64,000 nt of DNA from contig CAMWME010000002.1 of NCBI GenBank assembly GCA_947175325.1, forward strand, positions 62,001 through 126,000. The letters are read 5' to 3'. The DNA is from an uncultured Clostridia bacterium. GTDB lineage: Bacteria; Bacillota; Clostridia; Christensenellales; Borkfalkiaceae. Both the position numbers and the translations under genes were made by a program. The notes below the pieces were generated by a model. It searched no databases and was not told the origin of the DNA. It saw nothing but the letters and a program-made list of their open reading frames with translations. Position 1 is the first letter of the stretch, and each line of letters begins with the position of its first letter. This document shows, one piece after another, positions 35,549-44,007 of the stretch.

Positions 35549-35664
35549 TAGCTTTCTCCTTAATATAATTCTCCAATATAATTCTCCAAAAGTTTGAGAC
35601 AAATGGATTGCCGCCCTAAATTACATAATTCCTATGCACATTATCCATAGTCATCATTTTTAAT

Positions 35665-36300
35665 TTATCCATTGTCTTGTACCTCAGATTCATATTCTTC
35701 AATAAAGTTTTCACTAAATTGGAATTCTTTCCCTAATTCAAATTTAGATTGTTTCATCAAAGATAATAAATTAGTACTTAATTTATCGCTCTCTTTTATT
35801 AAATTGTCAAAATGTTTATTTATAACATCAATTTTCGGATTTGCAGATGAAATATAGTCTTCTAGTTTATATAGATTTTTATAATATTCGAAAGCTTGAT
35901 TATTAACAAAATCATTAAATAATTTGTTTTCGAAAAATAATCCTTTGTTATAACAAATCAAGTTTGATTTTAACTTTAATAAGCATGTTCTTGATGACTT
36001 AATTATTCTTGATATTATTTGTCTATTCATACTATTGTCGGAATTCAGCTCTGTCAACAAAAAATTACCAATTTCAAAACTACTATTTTCTAAAATGTTT
36101 CTTTGAAGACTCTTTTTCTCTATAAAATACCCTATCCAAGATATTACCACTACAAATACAGCACTACTTAAAATAGCTAACGAGATATCTTTTAAAATAT
36201 CATTTCTAGTAAATTGTAAAAATACAGAAATAAAATAGGTTATTAAAGAGATAATGCTTGTAAGCGCTGATACAATAAGTGCTATTTTTTGCTGTTTCAT
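35665..36300 (-). CDS. Two-helix membrane protein next to type III RM, unknown
   Basis: A 211-aa protein encoded in very AT-rich DNA. Two hydrophobic segments (about residues 8-29 and 40-61) are followed by a roughly 150-residue cytoplasmic, helical, Asn/Lys/Ser-rich region. I do not recognise the family. A two-helix N-terminus plus soluble helical domain is seen in several membrane effectors of defence systems, and the neighbour is a restriction system, but there is no motif to prove such a role. Confidence 0.65.
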   Translation of the reverse strand: MKQQKIALIVSALTSIISLITYFISVFLQFTRNDILKDISLAILSSAVFVVVISWIGYFIEKKSLQRNILENSSFEIGNFLLTELNSDNSMNRQIISRIIKSSRTCLLKLKSNLICYNKGLFFENKLFNDFVNNQAFEYYKNLYKLEDYISSANPKIDVINKHFDNLIKESDKLSTNLLSLMKQSKFELGKEFQFSENFIEEYESEVQDNG

Positions 36301-36345
36301 TTTAAACTTTCTAACTCCTTTTTCTTTTGTGTCAATTCTTCCATA

Positions 36346-36549
36346 TTAGTCCCCCACAACTTCCATAATATCTGAAATATCGCACTGTAATACATTGCAG
36401 ATTTTAAGCAATACCGAAGTATTTACATCCTCGTTTTTACCGAGCTTCGCCATGGCGGTTGTTGTGATCCCAGCCGCTTTGCGTAAATCTTCCTTTTTCA
36501 TTTCTTTATCAATCAGTAGTTTCCACAACTTTTTATAGCTCGCCGCCAT
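36346..36549 (-). CDS. XRE-family helix-turn-helix regulator
   Basis: A 67-aa single-domain HTH protein of the YozG/Cro-CI type (KEDLRKAAGITTTAMAKLGK is the helix-turn-helix, with NTSVLLKICNVLQCDISDIM following). It has its own promoter and an AGGAG site. The position upstream of the membrane gene and mod-res, on the same strand, suits a controller of restriction-modification expression, though the operon link is inferred. Confidence 0.85.
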   Translation of the reverse strand: MAASYKKLWKLLIDKEMKKEDLRKAAGITTTAMAKLGKNEDVNTSVLLKICNVLQCDISDIMEVVGD

Positions 36550-36582
36550 ACTAAAATCTCCTACCTTTTATTAAACAATTTT

Positions 36583-36611
36583 ACTATACCATAAAATAAG
36601 AATATCCGCAA
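36583..36611 (-). promoter_or_regulatory. Promoter of XRE regulator / RM operon
   Basis: On the minus strand TTGCGG, a 17-bp spacer and TATAGT (with extended TGG) lie 35 bp upstream of the HTH gene start. Confidence 0.65.
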
Positions 36612-36710
36612 GATTTTCTCTAAAAATTGGAGAAAATATTTAAAACACAAAAACGGCTCTACACTTTTGTATTCAGATATTTTATAAGCGAGTTTTGCGG
36701 CGTAAAAGAA

Positions 36711-36735
36711 AAACCCGACGGATTTCGTCGGGTTT
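36711..36735 (-). terminator. Terminator of ABC exporter operon
   Basis: AAACCCGACG and CGTCGGGTTT form a 10-bp stem with a 5-nt loop, followed on the minus strand by TTTTTCTTTT. It is 10 bp past the last permease stop. Confidence 0.88.
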
Positions 36736-36745
36736 TTGAGTTTTA

Positions 36746-37507
36746 TTATACTAAGCTGGTTTTATTGAGTATTAAGTTTGATACTGCGCCGAGGGCTACG
36801 GCGAAGATTGCGCCGCCGGCAAGAGTCATAACGACGTGAATGAAGGTTGCGTTGAGGGGGGTCATCATAGGTATCATCATAAACATAAACGCGCCTACGC
36901 CGATTGAGAGAAGTATAGAAAGCCAAGTGCGCTGTTTTGCTACGACTGCAAAGGTCAAGAATATTGCGACGAACACCGCAACGAGGAATATTTTGGCGAA
37001 CAGACAAGCAATTATTCCGCCGGCGTTGAAGCCTTCCGTTGTGAACGGAAGCCCCGCGATTGCACCGCCGAGCATTGCGCCGATAAAATACGCAAGTATC
37101 ATTATTGCGCCGCCCGTAAAGCAAACGAGAGATTTTGAGAAAACGTAGTCGACCTTTTTAGCGCGGACGGTAAATAAGTTTTTTGCGTAGCCGCTGCGGA
37201 AATCTTCGGCGGTGAATACGCACACGAGTACGGCAATTAAAAAGTACATTAAATTCATATTGCACATTGTAGTCAAGTCCATTGACATACCAGCACTTTC
37301 GCCGCCCGAAACCGAGCTGATTGCTTGCCAAACGTTAGTGAACATTGCAGCGCCGTCTTCCGACCCGCCCATCATGGAAGTCATTACCAAGATTAGGATA
37401 GGCATTGCAAGGCTTACGCCCGCCATTATATAGACGAGCGGCATAGTGAACATTCTTTTAAAGTCCACTTTGAGCATGGTTTTAAGTTTGTTTAAGAAGT
37501 TTTGCAT
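36746..37507 (-). CDS. ABC-2 type exporter permease
   Basis: This 253-aa membrane protein has six hydrophobic segments and a large extracytoplasmic loop after the first helix, as in BcrB/LanE-type permeases of peptide-antibiotic exporters. The next gene is its ATPase partner, 1 bp apart. A second, paralogous pair lies immediately upstream (for example VFTAEDFRSGYAKNLFT here and IFIGHDYKSGYVKQLFT there). It is last in a five-gene operon ended by a good terminator. Resistance to a membrane-active peptide is the likely role. Confidence 0.85.
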   Translation of the reverse strand: MQNFLNKLKTMLKVDFKRMFTMPLVYIMAGVSLAMPILILVMTSMMGGSEDGAAMFTNVWQAISSVSGGESAGMSMDLTTMCNMNLMYFLIAVLVCVFTAEDFRSGYAKNLFTVRAKKVDYVFSKSLVCFTGGAIMILAYFIGAMLGGAIAGLPFTTEGFNAGGIIACLFAKIFLVAVFVAIFLTFAVVAKQRTWLSILLSIGVGAFMFMMIPMMTPLNATFIHVVMTLAGGAIFAVALGAVSNLILNKTSLV

Positions 37508-37508
37508 T

Positions 37509-38411
37509 TTAGCGCCCCTCCTTCATTAAGTCGATGTAGTATTCTTCCAAACCTATTTTGTTGGTTTTGATTTCCGTAACGGCGATATTCAGTCCGTTAT
37601 ACAGATAGGATACGACTTCCTCCGCCTTTACTCCGTCGTAAATTCGGATATAGCCCTCTTCGTCCGTTTCGACGCGGGAATATTTGCGTTCGAGCGCGGC
37701 TTTTGCGGTAGCCGTATCTTTGGCTTTAAGCGCAACGAAAGTAGGGCAGTTTGCGTTGAGTTCTTCGGCGGTCATTTCCGCAATCATTTTGCCGCCGCGT
37801 ACTATGCCGTAGTGGGTTGCTATTTTTTCGAGTTCGCCCAAAATGTGCGAGGAAATTACGACCGTGCAGTTATAATTTTTGGTAACGCCCGTAAGCACTT
37901 CACGCATGATACGCATACCGTCCGCGTCGAGTCCGTTTATGGGTTCGTCGAGAATTAAAAGCGCGGGGTTGCCCAAAAGCGCAAACGCTATGCCGATACG
38001 CTGTTTCATACCGAGCGAGCAGTTCTTGTACTTGTTGCTTGCCGAGCCTTCCATATGAACGACTTGTAAAACCTTGCGTACCTCTTCTTCGGCGTTCGCT
38101 ATGCCGAGGTTTGCAGCTTGAAGCATCATATTGTTCCATACGCTGTAATTTGGGAAACAGCCGGGGGATTCGATAAGTACGCCTATTTTGGAACGCACCT
38201 CGGCGTCCTTATAGTCCTTGCCGAAAAGCTTTACTTCACCGCCGCTTGGGTGGATAAGTCCGCAAATGATTTTTTCGGTGGTGGATTTGCCCGAACCGTT
38301 TTCGCCGATAAAGCCGTAAATCGCGCCTTGCGGGACGGTCATATTAAGTCCGTTAAGGGCTTGCTTTTGCCCGAAGTTTTTAGTTAAATTTCTTATTTCT
38401 ATTGCGTTCAT
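37509..38411 (-). CDS. ABC exporter ATP-binding protein (BcrA/LanF type)
   Basis: A 301-aa ATPase with Walker A GENGSGKST, signature SLGMKQRIGIA, Walker B LLILDEPINGLD and H-loop ISSHILGELE. I chose the ATG at 38411 (MNAIEIRNL) because it has an AGGGGGTG site and matches its paralogue at 39.2 kb; the ORF track start adds 23 residues that overlap the upstream permease. The C-terminal region is typical of BcrA-type drug/peptide exporters. Confidence 0.9.
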   Translation of the reverse strand: MNAIEIRNLTKNFGQKQALNGLNMTVPQGAIYGFIGENGSGKSTTEKIICGLIHPSGGEVKLFGKDYKDAEVRSKIGVLIESPGCFPNYSVWNNMMLQAANLGIANAEEEVRKVLQVVHMEGSASNKYKNCSLGMKQRIGIAFALLGNPALLILDEPINGLDADGMRIMREVLTGVTKNYNCTVVISSHILGELEKIATHYGIVRGGKMIAEMTAEELNANCPTFVALKAKDTATAKAALERKYSRVETDEEGYIRIYDGVKAEEVVSYLYNGLNIAVTEIKTNKIGLEEYYIDLMKEGR

Positions 38412-38422
38412 TTTGCACCCCC

Positions 38423-39244
38423 TTAGTAACAGTCGCGCTTGTTGAGAATTAACGTTCCCAAAACGTTGTAGACAACCGCCCATACGACCGAGTTCATAAG
38501 ACAGATAATAATGCTAACGAAGTTTGACGAGAGGCAAGCGTACACAGACGAGCCGTAAAGGAATATATTGAGTGCGGGCGTGTTGCCGACGACTGCCGCC
38601 GCGCCGATTACGGGGATACCCGTGCCGAGCACGAAGCAAAGGGCAATAGAGATGCCGAACTTGGAGCGGAAGATTATATTGATAAAGGTGTACAAGCTCG
38701 CCCAGCCTAAACTCATAATCATTTTGCCGAGGATAGCGCAGATAAGCGAGCCGGCGTTGACGGTGAACGGCAAGCCCGTTCCGGCTGCCGAAATCATACC
38801 GCCGATTAAATAGGTTACGCACATACACGCCATGGAGAACGCGCCGAGCAAGGTTTTACTTATCATATAGTCTTGCTTTTTTGCGTGGGTGGTGAAAAGC
38901 TGTTTGACGTAGCCGCTTTTGTAGTCGTGCCCTATGAATATGGAAATCATAATACCGCCGAAAATGAATACCATATTCATATTCGCGTATTCGCCTATAT
39001 CGCTTACGACGTACAAGGGACTGTTTGCGGCGATAATCTGCCAAGCGTTAGTGAACATACCGGAGGCTTCGCCTTCTCCGCCCATTGCACCCATTGATAC
39101 GAGCGCGGGAATTAATGCGGCAATACATAAGAATACGTAAAGTAGCGGGGTGTGGAAAAGACGGTAAAAGTCAACGCCGAGCATGCCTTTTAAGCGTTTG
39201 AAAAAACTCGGCTTATCGAATTGAAGCATAGCTGTGTTTTCCAT
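38423..39244 (-). CDS. ABC-2 type exporter permease
   Basis: A 273-aa permease, paralogue of the one at 36.7 kb, with a cytoplasmic N-terminus of about 20 residues and six hydrophobic segments. The start follows the stop of the upstream ATPase with no gap, so translation is coupled. The pair ATPase 39245-40147 plus this permease makes one exporter. The duplication ATPase-permease-ATPase-permease suggests either a heteromeric exporter or two exporters with different peptide specificity. Confidence 0.85.
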   Translation of the reverse strand: MENTAMLQFDKPSFFKRLKGMLGVDFYRLFHTPLLYVFLCIAALIPALVSMGAMGGEGEASGMFTNAWQIIAANSPLYVVSDIGEYANMNMVFIFGGIMISIFIGHDYKSGYVKQLFTTHAKKQDYMISKTLLGAFSMACMCVTYLIGGMISAAGTGLPFTVNAGSLICAILGKMIMSLGWASLYTFINIIFRSKFGISIALCFVLGTGIPVIGAAAVVGNTPALNIFLYGSSVYACLSSNFVSIIICLMNSVVWAVVYNVLGTLILNKRDCY

Positions 39245-40147
39245 TTACTTATCCTCCTTTTTACTCATAAGGTCGATGTAGTATTCTTCCAAGCCGACTT
39301 TGTTTTTTGCGATTTCGCTTACCTTGTGTCCGTTGTCAAGCAAGTGTTTTACTATTGCCTCGGTATCGTCTACGTCGTACACGCGGATATAATCTTCTTC
39401 GAGCTTTGCGTTGCCGAATTTCCGTTTCAAAAGAGCCAACGCGCCGTTCGTATCTTTTGTTTTAAGGGACACGAACACGCGGGAACGGGCGTCCATTTCT
39501 TGCGCGGACATTTCTTGAATAAGTTTGCCTTGACGGATAATGCCGTAGTGGGTGGCGATTTTTTCAAGCTCGCCCAAAATGTGCGACGAGATAAGCACGG
39601 TGCAGTTATAGTTTTGCGTTATGTCGACCAAGATTTCACGCATTATTCTCATACCGTCGGTATCCAGTCCGTTGATAGGCTCGTCAAGAATTAAAAGCGC
39701 GGGGTTGCCGAGTAAAGCCATTGCTATGCCGATGCGCTGTTTCATACCGAGGGAACAGCTTTTGAATTTGATTTTTGCGCTGTCCTCCATACGGACGATT
39801 TTCAAAACGCGGTTAATCTCTTCCTCGCGGTTGGTTATGCCGAGGTTAAGTGCTTGCATCATTAGGTTTGCGCGGACGCTGGAATTGGGGAAGCAGCCCG
39901 CGCTTTCTATGAGTGCCCCTACTCTTGCCCTTACGCCCGCGTCCGAATAGTCCTTGCCGAAAAGTTTTATTTCGCCGCCGTCGGGGACGAGGTGTCCGCA
40001 GATAAGTTTTTCGGTGGTGGATTTGCCCGAACCGTTTTCGCCGATAAAGCCGTAAATTGCGCCGACGGGTACGGTCATGTTGAGGTTATCCACCGCGTAC
40101 ATTCCGCGGAAGCTCTTGGATAGATTTCTGATTTCTATTGCGTTCAT
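39245..40147 (-). CDS. ABC exporter ATP-binding protein (BcrA/LanF type)
   Basis: A 300-aa ATPase closely related to the downstream copy: Walker A GENGSGKST, signature SLGMKQRIGIAMA, Walker B ILDEPINGLDTD. It follows the 242-aa membrane gene with a 1-bp gap and abuts its permease. Two such close paralogues in one operon point to tandem duplication of an exporter pair. Confidence 0.9.
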   Translation of the reverse strand: MNAIEIRNLSKSFRGMYAVDNLNMTVPVGAIYGFIGENGSGKSTTEKLICGHLVPDGGEIKLFGKDYSDAGVRARVGALIESAGCFPNSSVRANLMMQALNLGITNREEEINRVLKIVRMEDSAKIKFKSCSLGMKQRIGIAMALLGNPALLILDEPINGLDTDGMRIMREILVDITQNYNCTVLISSHILGELEKIATHYGIIRQGKLIQEMSAQEMDARSRVFVSLKTKDTNGALALLKRKFGNAKLEEDYIRVYDVDDTEAIVKHLLDNGHKVSEIAKNKVGLEEYYIDLMSKKEDK

Positions 40148-40148
40148 A

Positions 40149-40877
40149 TTATTCTCTTTGCTGATTTTTTAAATTTGCTTCGTAGTTTATTTTTGTTATT
40201 TCGCTCTTGCCGCCGACTATCATAAACACGCCCATAACGACGGTTAAAAGGCATACGACTGCACCCGTTACCGCGTTGAATATACCGGTGTTGAAATCCG
40301 CCGAGAACGAATGGAACATTGCCGTCTGCAATGCGAGAACCGAAACGAGCATATCCGCAAGGTTTATGCAGCGAACCGTCTTTACCGTCATATCGGTCGA
40401 CTTCCTTGCCTTGACCATATGCCTTATCGTCATTACGACCTTATAGAAGGTGTAAGTTGCGGAAACGTAAATCATGAGCCCCGCGTGGGAAAAAGTCGCT
40501 TTTTCCGCAACCATTAAAAGTATTGCGATTGACAAAGGCAACGTGAGAAAACAGATAGTTATTCCGCAGCCCTTATAAATTTTTGCACGGCTGATTTGCT
40601 CTTTTTGCTCGTTCGTTTTTTCTGCGCGCTTGCGCTTTCTTCTGTGGTAGAAAACTACGACTGCCCGCATTACGACGAGCATTATATAGTAACAAGCAAG
40701 CATGCCGTACCAGGCGGAAAGCAAGGCGATACCGAGCATTGCGTAAAACGCGGCGTAGCCCGTAGTGATAACGAGAGATACGACGGTAAACACGACGGTG
40801 CTGAAGTCGTAGTCTAAAAACCTACGCGTGAACTTGTTTTGATTGAGTTTTGTTTTGAGTTTTTCTTTTAATTTCAT
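40149..40877 (-). CDS. Hypothetical six-helix membrane protein, first gene of exporter operon
   Basis: This protein (242 aa from the ATG at 40877, MKLKEKL) has about six hydrophobic segments. The ORF track start would extend it through the -10 region, so I reject it. It is unlike ABC-2 permeases in length and spacing. It is the first gene of the exporter operon and comes directly after the promoter and candidate TetR operator. It may be an immunity or sensing component; function is unknown. Confidence 0.72.
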   Translation of the reverse strand: MKLKEKLKTKLNQNKFTRRFLDYDFSTVVFTVVSLVITTGYAAFYAMLGIALLSAWYGMLACYYIMLVVMRAVVVFYHRRKRKRAEKTNEQKEQISRAKIYKGCGITICFLTLPLSIAILLMVAEKATFSHAGLMIYVSATYTFYKVVMTIRHMVKARKSTDMTVKTVRCINLADMLVSVLALQTAMFHSFSADFNTGIFNAVTGAVVCLLTVVMGVFMIVGGKSEITKINYEANLKNQQRE

Positions 40878-40938
40878 ACCGCCCGTAAAACGCTCCGCCG
40901 ATTGTTTACAACGATAGTATAAGCGTATTTCGGCATAT

Positions 40939-40975
40939 ACACCACAACACAAAAACCGAAAAACGTTGTTTTCTG
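40939..40975. promoter_or_regulatory. Candidate TetR operator, exporter operon copy
   Basis: This 37-bp site shares an uninterrupted 24-bp identity (including ACCACAACACAAAAACCGAA) with the site at 43264-43300. Arms ACAAC and GTTGT are inverted around an A-rich centre. On the minus strand it ends in TGGTGT, 17 bp before the -10 TATACT (40921-40916), so it overlaps the -35 of the exporter promoter. Confidence 0.72.
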
Positions 40976-40986
40976 AAAAGTTTTTA

Positions 40987-42546
40987 TCAAAACAGCGGCG
41001 AAAATACTTTTACCATTGCACGAACGAATCTTTGCCATAAATTTTCTTTCAACGTGCCGCATCCGATTTGTATGGACTTTAATTGCGTATCGAGAAAATC
41101 CCGTTTTATATCTTCGATAACCTTGTGATTATATATCCACACACCGTTTTCAAAGTGATGCACGAGCGAACGGTAGTCCATATTTACCGTGCCGACGATA
41201 GCCGTTTCGTCGTCGGAAAGATAGGTTTTTGCGTGTACGAAACCTTTTTCGTATTCATAAATATTTACACCCGCTTTTAAAAGAAACGCATAGTGGCTGC
41301 GCGTCATGGAAAATACGAGTTTTTTGTCGGGTATATGCGGCGTTATTATACGAACGTCCACGCCGCGCATAGCGGTATTTTCAATAGCTTGAATAAGCTC
41401 GTTATCTATAATCAGATACGGCGTAGTAATGTATACATACCGCTTTGCTTGATTTAGCATATTGAGTATGGCGGTTTTTGCCACTTGCCTTTCGTATACG
41501 GGTTTAGGTCCGTCGCCGAACGGAATACAAAATCCGTCCCCTTTGCAAACCTCGTTCCCGTAATAATCGGCAAAGTCGTCTTCGGCTTTTTTGTCGTTTA
41601 AGCCGTAATCTATTAAAAACAAACGCGTAAGCTCGTTTACCGCTTCGCCTTGCAGACGCAAGCCTACGTCCTTCCAATGTCCGTGGCGTTCAATGCGGTT
41701 TATATATTCGTCGGCAATATTTACGCCGCCCGTGTAACCGACCTTGCCGTCGATAATCGTTATCTTTCTGTGACTGCGGTTGTTGAACTCGTTGTTGGCT
41801 TGCCCGCGAAGGCGGGAAAATGGAACGGCTTTTATTCCGAACTTCGCAAGCTTTTTATAGTAATTGCCGGGCAAAGTCATCATACAACCTATATCGTCGT
41901 AGACGACGCGAACCTCTACTCCGCTTGCCGCTTTTTCTTTTAGAATTTCTAAAACCGTGTTCCAAAACAAGCCGCCCTCTATGATAAAGTATTCCATAAA
42001 GACGAACCTTTCGGCTTTTTTTAAGTCCTCGACCATAGCGACGAACATTTCTTCGCCGAGCGGGAAATAACGTATATCTGTATTTGCATAAACGTGGGAA
42101 TCCGACAGCTTTTTTAAAATAGCGGCTTGAGAAACGGTTATTTCGTCTTGCAAGCTTATTTTTGCAAGCAGACCCGTATCGTCTTTTTTTATGCGTTGTT
42201 TGGTAAGCTCGTCTAATCTTTTTATCTGCTTTTTGTTAAGCTTGCGGGAATAGAACATAAAATAAAGCATAAACCCGACGATGGGGATAAGCATAACGAA
42301 AAACAGCCAAGGCAGCTTGTAGTCTGGGTTATCGTTGCGGTTTATGATTGCTATTGCAACGCCGAACTGCGTTAAAACTACGGCAAAGTAAAAGTACGGA
42401 ATATACACCGTAAGCAACGTCATTACCGCAATAACGGCAAGCGTTTCTATTGCGACGAGAAATATTGCAACGATATAGCGGAACGGGATATAATTTATTT
42501 CCCGTTCCGTATTTTTTATCGGGTCGACTACGACTTTCTTTTTCAT
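40987..42546 (-). CDS. cls: Cardiolipin synthase (phospholipase D family)
   Basis: This 519-aa enzyme condenses two phosphatidylglycerols to cardiolipin. Two N-terminal membrane helices (about residues 22-45 and 65-90) precede two HKD motifs, HRKITIIDGKVGYTGGVN and HAKTYLSDDETAIVGTVN. Length matches bacterial ClsA-type enzymes. It follows the repeat-containing 212-aa gene by 27 bp and is in the operon under the second TetR-type site. Changing cardiolipin levels is a known bacterial response to membrane-active peptides, which fits the neighbouring exporters. Confidence 0.93.
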   Translation of the reverse strand: MKKKVVVDPIKNTEREINYIPFRYIVAIFLVAIETLAVIAVMTLLTVYIPYFYFAVVLTQFGVAIAIINRNDNPDYKLPWLFFVMLIPIVGFMLYFMFYSRKLNKKQIKRLDELTKQRIKKDDTGLLAKISLQDEITVSQAAILKKLSDSHVYANTDIRYFPLGEEMFVAMVEDLKKAERFVFMEYFIIEGGLFWNTVLEILKEKAASGVEVRVVYDDIGCMMTLPGNYYKKLAKFGIKAVPFSRLRGQANNEFNNRSHRKITIIDGKVGYTGGVNIADEYINRIERHGHWKDVGLRLQGEAVNELTRLFLIDYGLNDKKAEDDFADYYGNEVCKGDGFCIPFGDGPKPVYERQVAKTAILNMLNQAKRYVYITTPYLIIDNELIQAIENTAMRGVDVRIITPHIPDKKLVFSMTRSHYAFLLKAGVNIYEYEKGFVHAKTYLSDDETAIVGTVNMDYRSLVHHFENGVWIYNHKVIEDIKRDFLDTQLKSIQIGCGTLKENLWQRFVRAMVKVFSPLF

Positions 42547-42572
42547 AGGTCTGATTACTTGTCTTTATCGTA

Positions 42573-43211
42573 TTAATCGTTATCTTCGCCGCCCGTAACT
42601 TCAACGGTGTAGCCGTCAAGTCCCTTTGCCTTTAAGAACTCGTTAAATTCGCGGGCAAGCTCGTCTGCGGAATATTCCGATGCGTCCTTCGTCTTTACGC
42701 CGTAACCGACCGTCGTTCTGTAAACGCCCGCTTGTGCGTTTGCGATATTTGCTTTCGTCTGCGCCGATACTCTGTCAATTGCCGCTGCCGTTTTTGCGGG
42801 GGCTTCCTTGCAACCCTTTTTAAGATTTGCGATAATTAGCTTTACTTTTGCCTTGAAGCCTTTGGTGTGCAAAAGCTCGGTAAATTCGGGGTTAGCTTCC
42901 GCCGACTTTCTCTTTACTTCTTCGAGTTGCGCCTTGTCTGCCTCCTTCTGTTTGCGGGTGTTTTCCGCCATTTGTGCAAATGCGACCTTGAATTTAGCCG
43001 CAATGCCTTTGGTGTGGCAAAATTCTTCAAACTGTTTGCTGATTTCCTCGTGATTCGTATTCTGTTCCATATTTTTTAATCTCCTTATCTGAATAATTTT
43101 TTTATTGCGTTCGGCGTGGGCAAGCAGAATGTTCCACTGCTGTTCGCCCGTTGCCGATAAAAACTCTTTTAAATCTTTTTCGGTCAAAACCGTGCTTTCA
43201 TTCTCTTTCAT
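42573..43211 (-). CDS. Hypothetical protein with three related helical repeats
   Basis: A 212-aa soluble, helical, Lys/Glu/Ala-rich protein without membrane segments. Three similar segments are visible: FEEFCHTKGIAAKFKVAFAQ, FTELLHTKGFKAKVKLIIAN and FNEFLKAKGLDGYTVEV. It begins the operon that contains cls. The ATG at 43211 has AGGAG 9 nt away. An internal ATG at 43070 (MEQNTNHEE) also has an AAGGAG site, so a shorter 165-aa form could be made. I do not recognise the family; envelope-stress association is inferred from context. Confidence 0.7.
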   Translation of the reverse strand: MKENESTVLTEKDLKEFLSATGEQQWNILLAHAERNKKIIQIRRLKNMEQNTNHEEISKQFEEFCHTKGIAAKFKVAFAQMAENTRKQKEADKAQLEEVKRKSAEANPEFTELLHTKGFKAKVKLIIANLKKGCKEAPAKTAAAIDRVSAQTKANIANAQAGVYRTTVGYGVKTKDASEYSADELAREFNEFLKAKGLDGYTVEVTGGEDND

Positions 43212-43263
43212 TGATTGCGCTCCTAACTTATTACACTATTAGTTTAACCCGCGTTTTCCCAAA

Positions 43264-43300
43264 ACACCACAACACAAAAACCGAAAAGTGTTGGTTTCTG
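43264..43300. promoter_or_regulatory. Candidate TetR operator between divergent genes
   Basis: The second copy of the 37-bp motif, here with perfect arms CAACAC and GTGTTG. It lies between the TetR gene (plus) and the 212-aa gene (minus). Toward the minus gene it ends in TGGTGT, 17 bp before TAAACT, the same layout as at the exporter operon. Toward TetR it abuts the -35. Confidence 0.75.
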
Positions 43301-43301
43301 G

Positions 43302-43330
43302 TTGATTTTTTGAGAAATTTTCGGTATAGT
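43302..43330 (+). promoter_or_regulatory. Promoter of TetR gene (predicted leaderless)
   Basis: TTGATT, a 17-bp spacer and TATAGT. Only six bases (TTAAAT) separate the -10 from the ATG at 43337, so the expected +1 is the start codon. No Shine-Dalgarno is visible, which agrees. Confidence 0.62.
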
Positions 43331-43336
43331 TTAAAT

Positions 43337-43933
43337 ATGAATAGGTCGGAATCGAAATTTCAGAATACCGCAGCCAAGATGGGCGGTGCGTTTATAACTT
43401 TGCTGGAAAGCAAAGAGTTTGCGGATATAAGCATTATGGACATATGCCAAAAAGCGGGCGTAAACCGTTCAACGTTTTACGCCCACTACGACAATACTTA
43501 CGACTTATTAAAACAAACTTTTGAAGGCTTAATTGCCAACTTTATAAATGAGTGCGAATTCGATAACCCCGTGGATTTATCGGATATGCGAAATTTGAGC
43601 AAGGAAGATTTGAATTTTATTTCACCTAAATACTTGCTGCCGTATCTTAAATACATTCAAAAGCATAAACGGCTTTTTAAAATTTACGCCGAAAACGCAC
43701 GCGTATTCGAGGCAAGCAAAATGGACGATTATATGATTGAAAATCTTTTCGCCCCTATTTACGCCAAGCACGGAGTAACCGACAAAAAACTTATTAACTA
43801 TATGCAAAAATACTTTCTTAAAGGTATTGACGCAATAATAAACGAATGGGTACGCAACGACTGCGAGGACGATATTTTGTTTATCTGCGAAATAATAACC
43901 TACTGCGTAAGACCTATGAGTTATAAAGATTAA
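43337..43933 (+). CDS. TetR/AcrR family transcriptional regulator
   Basis: A 198-aa regulator. The N-terminal HTH spans about residues 10-55: DISIMDICQKAGVNRSTFYAHYDNTYDLL is split by the classic recognition helix RSTFYAHY. The rest is a helical ligand-binding domain with a TetR_C-like region seen in Lactobacillus/Clostridium regulators. I start at the ATG at 43337 because the ORF track extension runs through the operator. It is divergent from the cls operon and shares the control region; the same operator precedes the exporter operon. It probably senses an envelope-active compound. Confidence 0.88.
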   Translation: MNRSESKFQNTAAKMGGAFITLLESKEFADISIMDICQKAGVNRSTFYAHYDNTYDLLKQTFEGLIANFINECEFDNPVDLSDMRNLSKEDLNFISPKYLLPYLKYIQKHKRLFKIYAENARVFEASKMDDYMIENLFAPIYAKHGVTDKKLINYMQKYFLKGIDAIINEWVRNDCEDDILFICEIITYCVRPMSYKD

Positions 43934-43966
43934 AAGTGTTAATTAGGTATTTCTTTTACCATAGAA

Positions 43967-43998
43967 AAAGCCGTTCGGTTATCAAACCGAACGGCTTT
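43967..43998. terminator. Bidirectional terminator between TetR and DegV genes
   Basis: AAAGCCGTTCGGTT and AACCGAACGGCTTT form a 14-bp stem with a 4-nt loop and T-rich flanks on both strands, between convergent genes. Confidence 0.88.
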
Positions 43999-44007
43999 TA
44001 TTTATAA

